A stretch of 42,650 nucleotides of DNA from Chthonomonadaceae bacterium (GCA_027450145.1 DAIDKH010000038.1:1-42650); one strand, 5' to 3'. Positions 25,410 to 34,327 are shown, counted from the stretch's first letter. Notes: generated by a model from the letters alone, not told the origin. Numbers and translations are program-made.

Positions 25410-26270
25410 TTATAGCACGATGCGTTTAGGATGCGAGTAAATGTTAAATCGCTCGCCGCGCACAAATCCCAAAAGTGTTACACCATAACCTATGGCTAAT
25501 TTGACGGCTAAACTAGAGGGGGCTCCAACAGCGGCAACAATGGGCATTCGAGCCATTATCGCCTTTTGAACCAGTTCGAAACTCGCTCTGCCGCTTAGCA
25601 CGAGCGCGCAAGGCTGATCAAGTCCGCCAACGGATTGTGCTCGCCAACCGACTAGTTTATCAACAGCATTATGACGCCCGACATCCTCACGTACGACAAA
25701 TTCGTCATTACTAGGCTGGTAATATGCTGCCGCATGAAGACCACCAGTCGACTCAAAGATGATTTGATGCTGCTTTAACCTAACCGGTAGCTGGTAAATG
25801 GTTTCTGAGGAGACCTGCATCACGACTGACTCCAGGTTCTGCGCTCCTGCGATAGCTAGCGCGTTGAGCGAGGTCTTCCCGCATATACCGCAGCTGGAGG
25901 TTGTGTAGAAATGTCGCTGCAGGCGTCCGATATCGGGCTTTAGTTCGTTAGCGAGAGTAAGTGTCACGCGATTAGAACCGTTCTCTATAGCCTCGGCACC
26001 CGTTTGAGACTGCTGCTGGTCTGCGTAGATATCTGCTGCACTGCGGATAATTCCTTCCCCTATGAGGAAGCCTACCGCGAGGTCTCTATCATCGCCGGGA
26101 GTGCGCATTGTAATGGCGATTGTGGTCTCCTGCCAGGAACCATCATTCTTCCAGCGCAGGCGAACCTCTAACGGCTCCTCAATTGCAAGGTAGTCGCGTT
26201 CTTCCGACTGCGCGGAACCAACCACTCGCGTCACTTTGCATGAGAAATTGTTGTGATCGGTTTGTACCAT
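25410..26270 (-). CDS. fdhD: formate dehydrogenase accessory sulfurtransferase
   Basis: FdhD moves sulfur from a cysteine desulfurase to the molybdenum cofactor, which activates formate dehydrogenase. The 286-residue protein shows TMRTPGDDRDLAVGFLIGEG, the catalytic loop TSSCGICGKTS with the conserved cysteines near residues 130-135, GGLHAAAYY, and REDVGRHNAVDKLVGW. It is the first gene of the operon and supports the formate dehydrogenase reading of the next gene. I see no good ribosome binding site before the ATG. Confidence 0.95.
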   Translation of the reverse strand: MVQTDHNNFSCKVTRVVGSAQSEERDYLAIEEPLEVRLRWKNDGSWQETTIAITMRTPGDDRDLAVGFLIGEGIIRSAADIYADQQQSQTGAEAIENGSNRVTLTLANELKPDIGRLQRHFYTTSSCGICGKTSLNALAIAGAQNLESVVMQVSSETIYQLPVRLKQHQIIFESTGGLHAAAYYQPSNDEFVVREDVGRHNAVDKLVGWRAQSVGGLDQPCALVLSGRASFELVQKAIMARMPIVAAVGAPSSLAVKLAIGYGVTLLGFVRGERFNIYSHPKRIVL

Positions 26271-26529
26271 ACTATGTGAGTGGCTCTTGCTTTTCTAGAG
26301 CCCACGGGCTCTTAAACTTCGTGACCAATTGCAAGCTCTCGGGCAGGAATCGAATCGAGTACCGCCTAATTATTTTGCGGCACAAACGATTCGCAGAATG
26401 TTGTGGATCTACTCGAAATCCACGTGCAGCACGCGGTGCAATGTACCCAAGGTAACTGAACTGCGCTTCTTATTGTTACGCCTTTAAACGACATTAGTGC
26501 CGCGAATGGCAAACCGTAAAGGAAAAATC
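26271..26529. other. divergent region between fdhD and the VOC gene
   Basis: No gene is seen. AGAGCCC and GGGCTCT at 26297-26312 form a near-continuous 16-base dyad close to the fdhD start and could be an operator. GTGGAT and ATCCAC around 26402-26422 form another hairpin. No clear promoter hexamers were found on either strand. Confidence 0.35.
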
Positions 26530-26907
26530 ATGGCTATTGCAGTCAAAGAGTTGAATCATGTGGCAATTCACGTGAGCAATCTAGATGAATCCATCCACTT
26601 CTACAGGGACATATTGGAGCTTCCAGTACTCGATCGACCCGCCTTCGATTTCGGAGGTGCCTGGTTTGCTTTTGGAACCCAGGAGCTACATCTCATAGAA
26701 GATAAGGCACTTGCATCCTCGGCTCGCAGGCATCACCACTTTGCGTTGTTGGTTGACGACACCACCGCTGTAGAGGAACACTTAAAAGTCAAGGGGTGGA
26801 CTGCAATCGTAAGCCATGGATCGCGCCCGGATGGAGCGCCGCAGCTGTTCATTACGGATCCCGACGGCTATTCTATAGAATTCACAAGTCTGCCCTGGCG
26901 TAAGTAA
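26530..26907 (+). CDS. VOC-fold metalloenzyme (glyoxalase / fosfomycin-resistance-like)
   Basis: The 125-residue protein has the two beta-alpha-beta-beta-beta modules of the vicinal oxygen chelate fold. The first has LNHVAIHVSNLDESIHFYRD with metal-ligand His, then LHLIED. The second has HHFALLVDD and ends FITDPDGYSIEFTS with the Glu ligand. So His, His and Glu positions are present and it is probably an active metal enzyme, such as glyoxalase I, an extradiol dioxygenase relative or a thiol transferase; the substrate is unknown. AAAGGA 6 bases upstream decides the ATG at 26530. Confidence 0.88.
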   Translation: MAIAVKELNHVAIHVSNLDESIHFYRDILELPVLDRPAFDFGGAWFAFGTQELHLIEDKALASSARRHHHFALLVDDTTAVEEHLKVKGWTAIVSHGSRPDGAPQLFITDPDGYSIEFTSLPWRK

Positions 26908-26983
26908 TCGATACGAGGTGAAATTCGACCGATAGATTGCAGCACACCTGTGACGAGGGACTATCTGTTGCCGCCACCGGCAC

Positions 26984-27376
26984 CTAATCGCCATGGAGCG
27001 ACTTCACTTGGGGTTTCAGTCGTTCGTCCACAATGCTGAAAAAGCTGTATGCTTTGTGGTAAACGTTTTCCCAAATGTTTGGCAAGTTAATCATTACGGG
27101 ATCGTAATCGGCCTGATTGCGCAAGTCTCGCAGGTACGCGGCTAATGGGTAAGCCCGTTGCATTTCTCGGTGATGTGATGTTCGATATATGTACCAAACC
27201 TGATGGTGGATGCCAGCAGTATGAGTAAGGTGATAGCCCTGTTGTTCGAGCAGTTGGCGAGCGGTTCCAAAAACGGCATAATATGCCCTGCTTATCGCAG
27301 CGCGATATGCTTGTTCGGTACCCTCTGCAGCAAGCTCGCTCGCCAGACTGAAGTACAGGCGCCAATCAAATTCCAT
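26984..27376 (-). CDS. HEPN-domain protein
   Basis: This 130-residue all-helical protein has the HEPN features AISRAYYAVFGTARQLLEQ (about residues 28-46) and YLRDLRNQADYD (about 83-94). The second corresponds to the R-x4-6-H active-site motif of HEPN ribonucleases, but an Asp stands where His is usual, as in a common subgroup ending RNxADYD. Whether it cleaves RNA is therefore open. Its ATG follows the stop codon of the upstream gene with no gap, so the two are translationally coupled, as toxin and antitoxin genes often are. Confidence 0.82.
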   Translation of the reverse strand: MEFDWRLYFSLASELAAEGTEQAYRAAISRAYYAVFGTARQLLEQQGYHLTHTAGIHHQVWYIYRTSHHREMQRAYPLAAYLRDLRNQADYDPVMINLPNIWENVYHKAYSFFSIVDERLKPQVKSLHGD

Positions 27377-27727
27377 TTAACGTGACTCCACAACGACGGT
27401 CATGTCGTTCTTTGCCAAATCTGCGGCATCCAGCCACCAATTCTCCAACATTTCATGCTCTCTGCGAATTGCTTGGGCTGGAGGCAACGTCGTGTAGATA
27501 ACCACATACAGTTCGCAGGTACCGCTATCTAGATCGTGAAACAATTTCAAACAGGGTGCTGCGGTATCCCCAAAAAACTCCCGTATTTTACTTGGAGCGT
27601 CGAGCAGTAGTTCCTTGAGATGTGGATGGTTCTCTAGATACTCGGTCACTCTTTGTGCATCCTTCACCTCGGCATATAGTCCAAAAACGGACGCACAATC
27701 AACGTATTCGTTCTCGTCGGGTTCCAT
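27377..27727 (-). CDS. partner protein of the HEPN gene, possible antitoxin
   Basis: This acidic 116-residue protein has a helical first half and a second half with REFFGDTAAPCLKLFHD, then CELYVVIYTTLPPAQAIRRE and ENWWLDA. From memory, proteins with this 'L.L..D.....EL.V.I.T.L.P.EA...L..F...WWLD' pattern are regularly coded beside HEPN proteins of the type found here. Their biochemical role is not known to me. GGAGG is 12 bases before the ATG at 27727. A 12-base perfect palindrome covers that region (27743-27754). Confidence 0.72.
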   Translation of the reverse strand: MEPDENEYVDCASVFGLYAEVKDAQRVTEYLENHPHLKELLLDAPSKIREFFGDTAAPCLKLFHDLDSGTCELYVVIYTTLPPAQAIRREHEMLENWWLDAADLAKNDMTVVVESR

Positions 27728-27742
27728 TGTCTTTTTACGCCT

Positions 27743-27754
27743 CCGTTGCAACGG
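27743..27754. promoter_or_regulatory. palindrome between the HEPN pair and the PL4 gene
   Basis: CCGTTGCAACGG is a perfect 12-base palindrome in the 73-base divergent gap. It overlaps the ribosome binding site of the HEPN partner and may be an operator for either direction. Confidence 0.4.
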
Positions 27755-27800
27755 GAGTTTACCACACCCCACTGCACTCGCTAACTAAAGGAGAAACAGG

Positions 27801-29690
27801 TTGAAACGAGAGTTCCTGCCACTTGTAGCCCTGGCCCTCATCTTTCTAAACGGTTCGAAGATGTCGGTCTACGCCAGTCCATCCATTCCGCCTGTGTCGG
27901 TTTCGCAAACTGCGCAGCGCGTTCTGTTAAGTAACGGGTTCATTACTCTTCAGATCGAGAAATCTACCGGGCACGTGGTTAACCTCGAGAGAACCGGGCA
28001 CCGAGATATTCTGTCTGCTAGCAGGCGGTTGGTTATGTATTTTGACGCAAATGGCCACGGAAGCAAGATGCCGCGCAAGGGCTATTGGGGGATGAGCGAC
28101 GCCAGTTGCCACATTCTGCGACAATCGCCTTCCATTGTGGAGGTTGTGTGCACAGAAACACCAAGTAATGAATTCCCGTTTAGAACGGCAGTCCATTATA
28201 TCCTGCGAAAAGGTGACGGCGGCTACTATACTTTCGTCACGCTCCGTCATGCTGCTTCCGCATCGGAAGGTGTGATTGGGCAGTGTAGGTACGTCATCAA
28301 AGTGAGGCCGTCAATGTTCAGCAGCTATTTTGTAACGCGTACAGAGCAGGGCAGCTATATGAACACACCCAGCCAAGAACTTAAAGAGGTGACGAATGCT
28401 ACCTATCAGTTTCCAGATGGGTCAGTTCGAACGAAATATAACAATTCGGCTTATGAGTCTAATCTTCACGTATACGGAGTAACTGGGGCAAACCAGGGGC
28501 TGTGGATGATTACACCCAGTTCGGAAGCTGTTAACGGCGGCCCAACCAAGCAGGATCTAACCGTACATCAGGATGCCACTATAGTACTGCGAATGCTGCA
28601 ATCCGGGCATTTTCTGGATGGGAGTTTGGCGGCGATACGTGCCGTTGGAAACTGGTCTAAAATCTACGGACCGTACTATGTGTATCTTAACACGGGGGCG
28701 TCGCCGCAAATCATGTGGCATGACGCACGCCGCGAGGCACGCGAGCAGGTAAAGCTATGGCCGTACCGCTGGATGCACAACAGTTTGTTTGCAAATAAAC
28801 GTGGCACTGTTACGGGCGTTCTATATCACAGTGATGGAAAACCTGCGGTGTACGCCCATGTGGTTTTAGCGGCTCCGCGACCCGACTGGCAACTACAAAG
28901 CATGGGCTATATTTTCAGCAGCAGAACCGATAGCAGCGGGCGCTTCACGATAAAGAATGTTATTCCCGGAACCTATAGCCTGTATGCCTACCAGGCTGGC
29001 ACCGCCTCGCAGTATGTACGGACTTCCGTAAAGGTGGGTGCCAACAAGGTGACGCATCTGGCACGTGGCCTCTGGCGCCCATTGGCCTCTGGTAAACGCC
29101 TTTGGCAGATCGGTATTCCTGATAGGTCCGCATCCGAATTTCGCCATGGTCGCGATCGACGCCAGTTCGGATTATGGAACCTGTATCCCATCGACTTTCC
29201 GAAGGACGTGAACTATGTAATAGGGGAGAGTACGCCGGCTCACGACTGGAACTATTGCCAGGTAGTGGCGCAGCGAAAGGACGGGACCTGGCATCGACCG
29301 GTGTGGACGATACACTTTTCCCTTTCTCATGAGGTGGCGGGAACTGGTATATTGGTTATGGGAATTGCGGGAGCTTCCCAGGCGCACGGTATTCTGGTTA
29401 GCCTAAATGGCAAACCGATGGCTAAAGTTGATTTACAGCACAGCGATCCCTGTATCTATAGAGATGCTGTTACCGGAGGGATGTATAGACTAAAGTTGGT
29501 ACGCTTCAACGCGGCATTACTGAAAAAGGGCGGGAATCGTATCACGTTGCGATTAGCGCTGGCAAAAATGGCGCCCACGCCATACAAGCCTCTTGCCATG
29601 CCGCGGGGTGGCGTAATGTACGACTTTGTACGGCTAATGTATCTTCCTAACAGCCGGGTCGCCAAAGCCACGGTAGAAACGCTGCGTTAG
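27801..29690 (+). CDS. polysaccharide lyase family 4 rhamnogalacturonan lyase, secreted
   Basis: PL4 enzymes cleave the rhamnose-galacturonate backbone of rhamnogalacturonan I in pectin by beta-elimination. The 629-residue protein has a signal peptide (about 1-26), a large beta-sandwich catalytic domain (about 35-320) ending in WSKIYGPYYVYLN, and WPYRWM at about 322-327. A fibronectin-like domain follows (about 335-420; RGTVTGVLYHSDG, VIPGTYSLYAY). The C-terminal binding-type domain (about 430-625) includes LWQIGIPDRSASEFRHG, FPKDVNYVIGES and DWNYCQ. The start is TTG with AAAGGAG about 7 bases upstream. Confidence 0.9.
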   Translation: MKREFLPLVALALIFLNGSKMSVYASPSIPPVSVSQTAQRVLLSNGFITLQIEKSTGHVVNLERTGHRDILSASRRLVMYFDANGHGSKMPRKGYWGMSDASCHILRQSPSIVEVVCTETPSNEFPFRTAVHYILRKGDGGYYTFVTLRHAASASEGVIGQCRYVIKVRPSMFSSYFVTRTEQGSYMNTPSQELKEVTNATYQFPDGSVRTKYNNSAYESNLHVYGVTGANQGLWMITPSSEAVNGGPTKQDLTVHQDATIVLRMLQSGHFLDGSLAAIRAVGNWSKIYGPYYVYLNTGASPQIMWHDARREAREQVKLWPYRWMHNSLFANKRGTVTGVLYHSDGKPAVYAHVVLAAPRPDWQLQSMGYIFSSRTDSSGRFTIKNVIPGTYSLYAYQAGTASQYVRTSVKVGANKVTHLARGLWRPLASGKRLWQIGIPDRSASEFRHGRDRRQFGLWNLYPIDFPKDVNYVIGESTPAHDWNYCQVVAQRKDGTWHRPVWTIHFSLSHEVAGTGILVMGIAGASQAHGILVSLNGKPMAKVDLQHSDPCIYRDAVTGGMYRLKLVRFNAALLKKGGNRITLRLALAKMAPTPYKPLAMPRGGVMYDFVRLMYLPNSRVAKATVETLR

Positions 29691-29734
29691 GTCCACGGGA
29701 TGCGATGGGTCGGCAACCGCCCTTCGTCGTACAC

Positions 29735-29775
29735 AAAAATGAGGGCAGGTACACAAGTTCAATTGTGACCTGCCC
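29735..29775 (-). terminator. terminator of the TPR/CRTAC1 operon
   Basis: GGGCAGGT(A)CACAA (29743-29756) pairs with TTGTGACCTGCCC (29763-29775). On the minus strand a run of five T residues follows at 29739-29735. The hairpin sits between convergent genes and may also slow plus-strand transcription. Confidence 0.75.
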
Positions 29776-29831
29776 GTAGATTAAGACCGCGAGAAGTAAT
29801 TTCTGCGGCAGGATTTTAGTAAATAATTGCG

Positions 29832-31637
29832 TTACACGACCGAACTGGGTTGCTTTACTCGTGGGTCTAATATAGGACTACCACCTTCTTTCACATAGTA
29901 GAAATGATTGGACTTTAATGATCCAAATTTCTGGGTGAGACCTAGCGGCCATCTTATCTCAATGGCGTCTATCCGTGTAACGCTGCTTAGACCGAACGTA
30001 ATGCGCAAATCGGAATGAGAGATGTAGCTAGAGCCCCCGTGTATGCGCGCTGTCTGTTGACCGTGACTGGTGAAAATGGTCACTTTTGCACCAATTGCGT
30101 CACGGTTAGAATGAACTCCTTCTAACCGTATGGTAAGCCAGTTATTGCGGTTACCACCATCGTTTCTAAAGACCTGCAGCGGGCCGTTCTGCGCAACCAT
30201 TACTATGTCCTGATCACCGTCATTATCGATGTCACCGACTGCTAGGCCCCTGGTTACCCGTGGCTTTGCAAGGTCGCCTAGAGAATGAACGTCATCAAAA
30301 AACTTGCCTCGACCATTGTTGTGGAAGAGCTGTTGGCTCTGGGCATAGGTTGAGCCTTCGCCTAGTATCTCAATGTGATCCAGAACGTGGCCGTTGCCAA
30401 CCACCACGTCTAGATTACCGTCAAGATCATAGTCTATAGACTCCAGGCCGAATCCAAGAAACTGGAGATTTGAGCTCGCCATATCCGACTGGTAAGAGTC
30501 TTCCTCAAAGATTCCGTGTCCGATATTCTTAAACACCGATTTCGTTTCACCCGAAAAGTTGACGACAAGCAGGCTGTCCTCACCGTTGTGGAAGAAGTCC
30601 CCCGGCGCGATCCCCATACCGCTCATGGGCGTGCCGTCTGGTCCAACTGCAACTCCAGCTTGCATCGCCATGTTGGTAAATGTACCATTGCGATTGTTGT
30701 GCCACAGTGTATTGGGCATGGTATCGTTCGTAACGAACAGGTCCATCCAGCCGTCATCGTCGTAGTCCATCCAAACAGCCCCCATGGCCTTACCAGGCAC
30801 AGCGTTTATGCCCGCCTTCTCTGTTATGTCGGTAAACGTTCCGTCGCCGTTGTTGTGGTAAAGACGGGACACCGACGGTTGATACACCTGGGGTCGGCAA
30901 TAGGAGAGTTCACCCTCAAGCAGACACGGCTTATCGAGGGGGATTGACCATGAAGCGTAGTGACATATGAATAGATCCAGGTGCCCGTCGTTGTCGAAAT
31001 CTCCCCATGCGCTGCTTAATGGCCAGGGAAAAATCTTACCTTCGGTATCAGCCACGCCCGCCACATGAGTGACCTCGGTGAATGTGCCATTTCGGTTGTT
31101 CTTGAACAGGTGGTTACCGCCATAGGCTGTGATGTACACATCGGGCCATCCATCGTTGTCGTAATCCGCTATGGAGACACCCATGCCGTACCCGGTATAG
31201 GAGTCTAGGCCTGAGCCTTTGGTAACGTCTGTATAAGTTCCGTCACCGTTGTTGCGATACAAAGCGTTCATTTTAGGAAACGGCTGAGTATTTGGGTTAC
31301 CTGGAATGGGGCCACCCTGTACCACCAATATATCGAGCAGGCCATCGTTGTTGTAATCGAATAGCGCAACACCACCACCAGTTGTTTCGATAAAGTAGTG
31401 GTGTCCTGTCGCACCATTGTTGAAGTCCCAGTTGATACCGGCTTGCTTGGTAATATCATGAAACTGAATGGGATAAGTCGTAATCTGATGGCTGTTTGCT
31501 ATCTGCTCCGGCGTAAAAATCGTAGTAACCGGATACGACTTCGGTTTGATAGCTGGGGAGCGCTTGGTATCGTGGCAGCCCGCACTGGTAAGAGCTCCGG
31601 CAATTGCCGTAAGGAAAAGTTTTCTGCGTGAAATCAT
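29832..31637 (-). CDS. CRTAC1-like secreted protein with FG-GAP/VCBS repeats and ASPIC/UnbV domain
   Basis: The 601-residue protein has a basic start (MISRRKLF), a hydrophobic stretch and a lipobox-like SAGC near residues 18-21, so it may be a lipoprotein. Residues about 85-480 contain repeats built on DYDNDGWPDVYIT, DFDNDGHLDLFI, DYDDDGWMDLFVT and DIDNDGDQDIVMV, each a calcium-binding loop of a beta-propeller blade. Residues about 500-590 are the ASPIC/UnbV domain (NNWLTIRLEG and EIRWPLGLTQ). Such proteins are extracellular binding scaffolds in Planctomycetota, Acidobacteriota and relatives. Its start ATG overlaps the stop of the TPR gene by one base. Confidence 0.9.
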   Translation of the reverse strand: MISRRKLFLTAIAGALTSAGCHDTKRSPAIKPKSYPVTTIFTPEQIANSHQITTYPIQFHDITKQAGINWDFNNGATGHHYFIETTGGGVALFDYNNDGLLDILVVQGGPIPGNPNTQPFPKMNALYRNNGDGTYTDVTKGSGLDSYTGYGMGVSIADYDNDGWPDVYITAYGGNHLFKNNRNGTFTEVTHVAGVADTEGKIFPWPLSSAWGDFDNDGHLDLFICHYASWSIPLDKPCLLEGELSYCRPQVYQPSVSRLYHNNGDGTFTDITEKAGINAVPGKAMGAVWMDYDDDGWMDLFVTNDTMPNTLWHNNRNGTFTNMAMQAGVAVGPDGTPMSGMGIAPGDFFHNGEDSLLVVNFSGETKSVFKNIGHGIFEEDSYQSDMASSNLQFLGFGLESIDYDLDGNLDVVVGNGHVLDHIEILGEGSTYAQSQQLFHNNGRGKFFDDVHSLGDLAKPRVTRGLAVGDIDNDGDQDIVMVAQNGPLQVFRNDGGNRNNWLTIRLEGVHSNRDAIGAKVTIFTSHGQQTARIHGGSSYISHSDLRITFGLSSVTRIDAIEIRWPLGLTQKFGSLKSNHFYYVKEGGSPILDPRVKQPSSVV

Positions 31638-32860
31638 TATTGTGGTTCAATGTAGGGCAGGTAGCCCGGTAACTTTAATTCCGACGCCAACTTAGGCAGG
31701 GCGTGGCGATTACAGAATGCAATTGCCTTAGAGCGCACATCGGTGTTTTTCGGGGCGGCAATCACCGCGAGCTTGTAATAGGTTAGCGCCTTTTGATCAT
31801 GATCAAGGATCTCCTCCAAGTTCGCGAGTTTCAACAACGCCTTAACGTTTTGCGGATCGTACGGCATTCTATCCGCGAGATGGTCCGCAGTGTTTTTCCA
31901 TTTAAGTACCTGATTGTAATGGGCGAGAACTATATTGCGCGCTTTGCTGTTGCCAAGCATTCCGTAGCACTGCATAAGCCCATACAATATTGTGTCGTTG
32001 TTAGGCTGGATACGGAGGCCGGCGGCGAAAAACTTTAATGCCTTAGCCGGTTGGTTGGCGGAAACAAGTATTTGACCAATCAGTACATAGGGATTTACAA
32101 CGTACGGATTCACTCGGCCGGCGTGCAGTGCATACTTTAACACCATATTCATATTTTCAACAGTATGTGGTTTCTGTTTGTACACGCTTGCCATGAGAAT
32201 GAGTGCCTGGTAATCGTCAGGATATAGTTTCAGATAAGTGGTTAGATCTGCCTGAGCCTGTTGCATATCCCCGTTATCCATCTCCGCCGCGACCATAGGA
32301 ATATAGTATTCAGGCAGTATTTTGATGGCAGCAGCTCGTTTTAGATAGCTTATTGCCTCCATTCTATGGTGCGCCTCTACCAACTGCAGGCCGTAGTCAC
32401 CAACCGCTACAACGTTGTGCGGCATCAGTCGCGCCGCTGCGAGGCCCGCCTTGTGGCTAAGATCTAGCCTACCTGCCTTGTGTGCCACCTTCGAAAATTC
32501 CAGTTGAAGGTTTCCGTCATTCGGGTTGAATGCGGTTGCCTGCAATAAATATTTACCAGCTACCCTGTAGTGCAAAGCGGCGGCGTAAAACTGTCCTAAT
32601 TTCTCATAGTTTCGCCAGAATTTCGGGTCTGCCTTAATGCCAGCTTGCCAATAGTTTCGAGCGGCTAACGGCTGATGATGGTCCATAGCCGTCAGTCCTT
32701 TCTGATAATAGCGCATTCCCGGTCGATACATCTGATAAGAGTACCAACCAAGATAGATAATCGAGCCGAGTCCTGCCGCAAGGAGTATGAGTAGCAGGGC
32801 AGTTTTAAGCTTCGCAGCGCCGCGCGCTTCATTAGCGCGCTGAGCTGTACCGGAAGTCAT
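31637..32860 (-). CDS. membrane-anchored TPR protein
   Basis: The 407-residue protein has one N-terminal membrane helix (about 18-42, TALLLILLAAGLGSIIYLGW). After this come helical repeats of the tetratricopeptide type, for example AARNYWQAGIKADPKFWRNY, LDLSHKAGLAAARLMPHN and AKALKFFAAGLRIQPNNDTI. The large domain is probably periplasmic. The gene is coupled by a TAATG overlap to the CRTAC1-like gene, and TPR proteins often neighbour that family, so a shared role at the cell surface is likely. GGAG 7 bases upstream decides the ATG at 32860. Inverted repeats AACGTGG and CCACGTT lie just upstream. Confidence 0.87.
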   Translation of the reverse strand: MTSGTAQRANEARGAAKLKTALLLILLAAGLGSIIYLGWYSYQMYRPGMRYYQKGLTAMDHHQPLAARNYWQAGIKADPKFWRNYEKLGQFYAAALHYRVAGKYLLQATAFNPNDGNLQLEFSKVAHKAGRLDLSHKAGLAAARLMPHNVVAVGDYGLQLVEAHHRMEAISYLKRAAAIKILPEYYIPMVAAEMDNGDMQQAQADLTTYLKLYPDDYQALILMASVYKQKPHTVENMNMVLKYALHAGRVNPYVVNPYVLIGQILVSANQPAKALKFFAAGLRIQPNNDTILYGLMQCYGMLGNSKARNIVLAHYNQVLKWKNTADHLADRMPYDPQNVKALLKLANLEEILDHDQKALTYYKLAVIAAPKNTDVRSKAIAFCNRHALPKLASELKLPGYLPYIEPQ

Positions 32861-32892
32861 TGCTAATCTCCAAACCGAGTCCAACGTGGAAT

Positions 32893-32936
32893 AAGATTTG
32901 ACATTTTACCACGTTATCTATACGTTAAATTAACAG
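32893..32936 (-). promoter_or_regulatory. candidate operator/promoter of the TPR operon
   Basis: The arms AACGTGG and CCACGTT lie about 20 bases apart upstream of the TPR gene. The minus-strand sequence between and beside them contains a TAAAAT hexamer that could be a -10 box. No strong -35 box was found. Confidence 0.3.
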
Positions 32937-33036
32937 TCCGAAAATCCTGAAAGATGACCCGAGGTATGAGTAACAGTGAGAGGATGGGTGCCTGATGAAA
33001 GTGAGACTGCACTTGCAGGACATAGCCGTACAAATA

Positions 33037-33071
33037 ATTAGAAGGCGCCACATAGTGCGACGCCTTCTAAT
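33037..33071 (-). terminator. terminator of the second pseudopilin gene
   Basis: A perfect 11-base stem, ATTAGAAGGCG (33037-33047) with CGCCTTCTAAT (33061-33071), contains a smaller CAC/GTG hairpin. It starts 19 bases after the stop codon at 33090. The T-run is weak (TATTTGT). Confidence 0.65.
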
Positions 33072-33089
33072 GTTTCTATGCGATACTGC

Positions 33090-33872
33090 CTAGCTGTTCC
33101 AAGTGGCTGAAGGGCCATGGAGCGGAGCGTTGGCACCCGTAGATACGTTTACGTTGTTGTTAAAGATAGCGTTTGGGGCTACCTGAGCAAGCGGCGCAAA
33201 CTTCGTGTGACCATCTGCAAAAACCCAGTCGCGACCGCCGCCATTGGTGGTGAATCCAATGGTGCCGTTCTGGGTGTCGAAGCCCAATTCGTCATAAATC
33301 ATCGGCTTTTCAGCAGGTGTGGTTATGGCCGCGTCGGAAACGCCATCGCGCACCGCAGCGCCGCAGAAGTGCGGCAGGCCCTGCCAGACGTTTACATCAG
33401 AGCCAAAAGAGGCATCGGTGTGGGAGTTCCAACTCTGATCAAGCATGGTTGTCTTGTCCCAGTAATCATGGTCATACCAGGAGTCGAACATCGAACCATA
33501 GCTTACGTAGTTGCTGTTGCGCCATGAGGTGCCGTCATTAGGGCAGTAGTAGACACCTACCTCTTTAATGTACGGATAAATTTGCGACTCCCATCCGCAC
33601 GCCGCGTACGGGTCGACTTTCTTGGTGACGGGATCGGGCTGCCCAATCAGCGGTGAATCCCAGTTGTCTCCAGCAGGATACTGTTCGTCGTAATCTTGCA
33701 CATACATCAGTGCAGCTGTTCCAAGTTGATTGAGGTTGCTGATACAAGCTGCCTGACGGGCTTTTAGACGAGCCTGAGCAAATACCGGGAAGAGAATGGC
33801 CGCGAGAATAGCGATAATAGCGATGACCACGAGCAGCTCGATTAACGTGAAACCCTTAGAATGATCTCTCAT
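33090..33872 (-). CDS. DUF1559-type pseudopilin
   Basis: This 260-residue protein has the prepilin segment [20 protein letters not shown] and continues into [13 protein letters not shown] and [10 protein letters not shown], almost identical to the protein coded at 6150. The C-terminal part carries [13 protein letters not shown], the DG motif of the family. The middle parts of the two proteins differ, so they are old paralogues. AAAGGG lies 7 bases before the ATG. It follows the small membrane-protein gene by 91 bases and probably shares its strong promoter. Confidence 0.92.
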   Translation of the reverse strand: MRDHSKGFTLIELLVVIAIIAILAAILFPVFAQARLKARQAACISNLNQLGTAALMYVQDYDEQYPAGDNWDSPLIGQPDPVTKKVDPYAACGWESQIYPYIKEVGVYYCPNDGTSWRNSNYVSYGSMFDSWYDHDYWDKTTMLDQSWNSHTDASFGSDVNVWQGLPHFCGAAVRDGVSDAAITTPAEKPMIYDELGFDTQNGTIGFTTNGGGRDWVFADGHTKFAPLAQVAPNAIFNNNVNVSTGANAPLHGPSATWNS

Positions 33873-33963
33873 TTTAACCCTTTCTTTAAAGTGTCACACA
33901 CGTGCGCAGGTGGTACTATTCGCCACTTTGCGCATAGCAAACATTTGGACCGGGAAGTAGAGG

Positions 33964-34206
33964 TTAATTACCAGACTGAGTGCCTGTGTTGCCGGGGGCA
34001 GCTTGCTGCGCCATGGCGGGCATGCCTTTGGTGGGAGTACCTCCTCCGCTGCTGCCGCGCATCTTTTGCATAGCTGTCATCTGCTTCTGCGCATCTGGAG
34101 CTAGCGTCTGCTTGCCGGACAAAAAGTGATACCCGTATGCAATGATCAGTATAAGCGCCACGATTCCAATGGCTACCGCCACTGGTGTGCTTATCGGCTT
34201 CTTCAT
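33964..34206 (-). CDS. small single-pass membrane protein
   Basis: The 80-residue protein begins MKKPISTPVAVAIGIVALIL and has one membrane helix (about residues 9-29). It ends in a flexible, Gly/Gln/Met-rich tail with APDAQKQMTAMQKMRGSSGG. I cannot assign a function. Its position directly upstream of a pseudopilin gene, with a shared promoter, suggests a link to pilus or secretion machinery. The frame is open upstream, but GGGAGGT about 10 bases before 34206 fixes the start. Confidence 0.72.
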   Translation of the reverse strand: MKKPISTPVAVAIGIVALILIIAYGYHFLSGKQTLAPDAQKQMTAMQKMRGSSGGGTPTKGMPAMAQQAAPGNTGTQSGN

Positions 34207-34214
34207 CGGGCTGA

Positions 34215-34228
34215 ACACCTCCCAAGGT
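34215..34228 (-). promoter_or_regulatory. hairpin over the ribosome binding site of the small membrane protein
   Basis: On the minus strand CACCT-TGGG-AGGTG folds into a tetraloop hairpin, and the Shine-Dalgarno GGGAGGT lies inside its loop and 3' arm. Translation could be limited by this structure. Confidence 0.45.
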
Positions 34229-34327
34229 GATGAAGTTCGTAACTGAGAGCAATGTACGGACAGTGTGAAGGAAGGGCACTCTCGTTGCGACTGTGTGCTA
34301 AGGTGATTTAACGTATTAGCATGCAGA

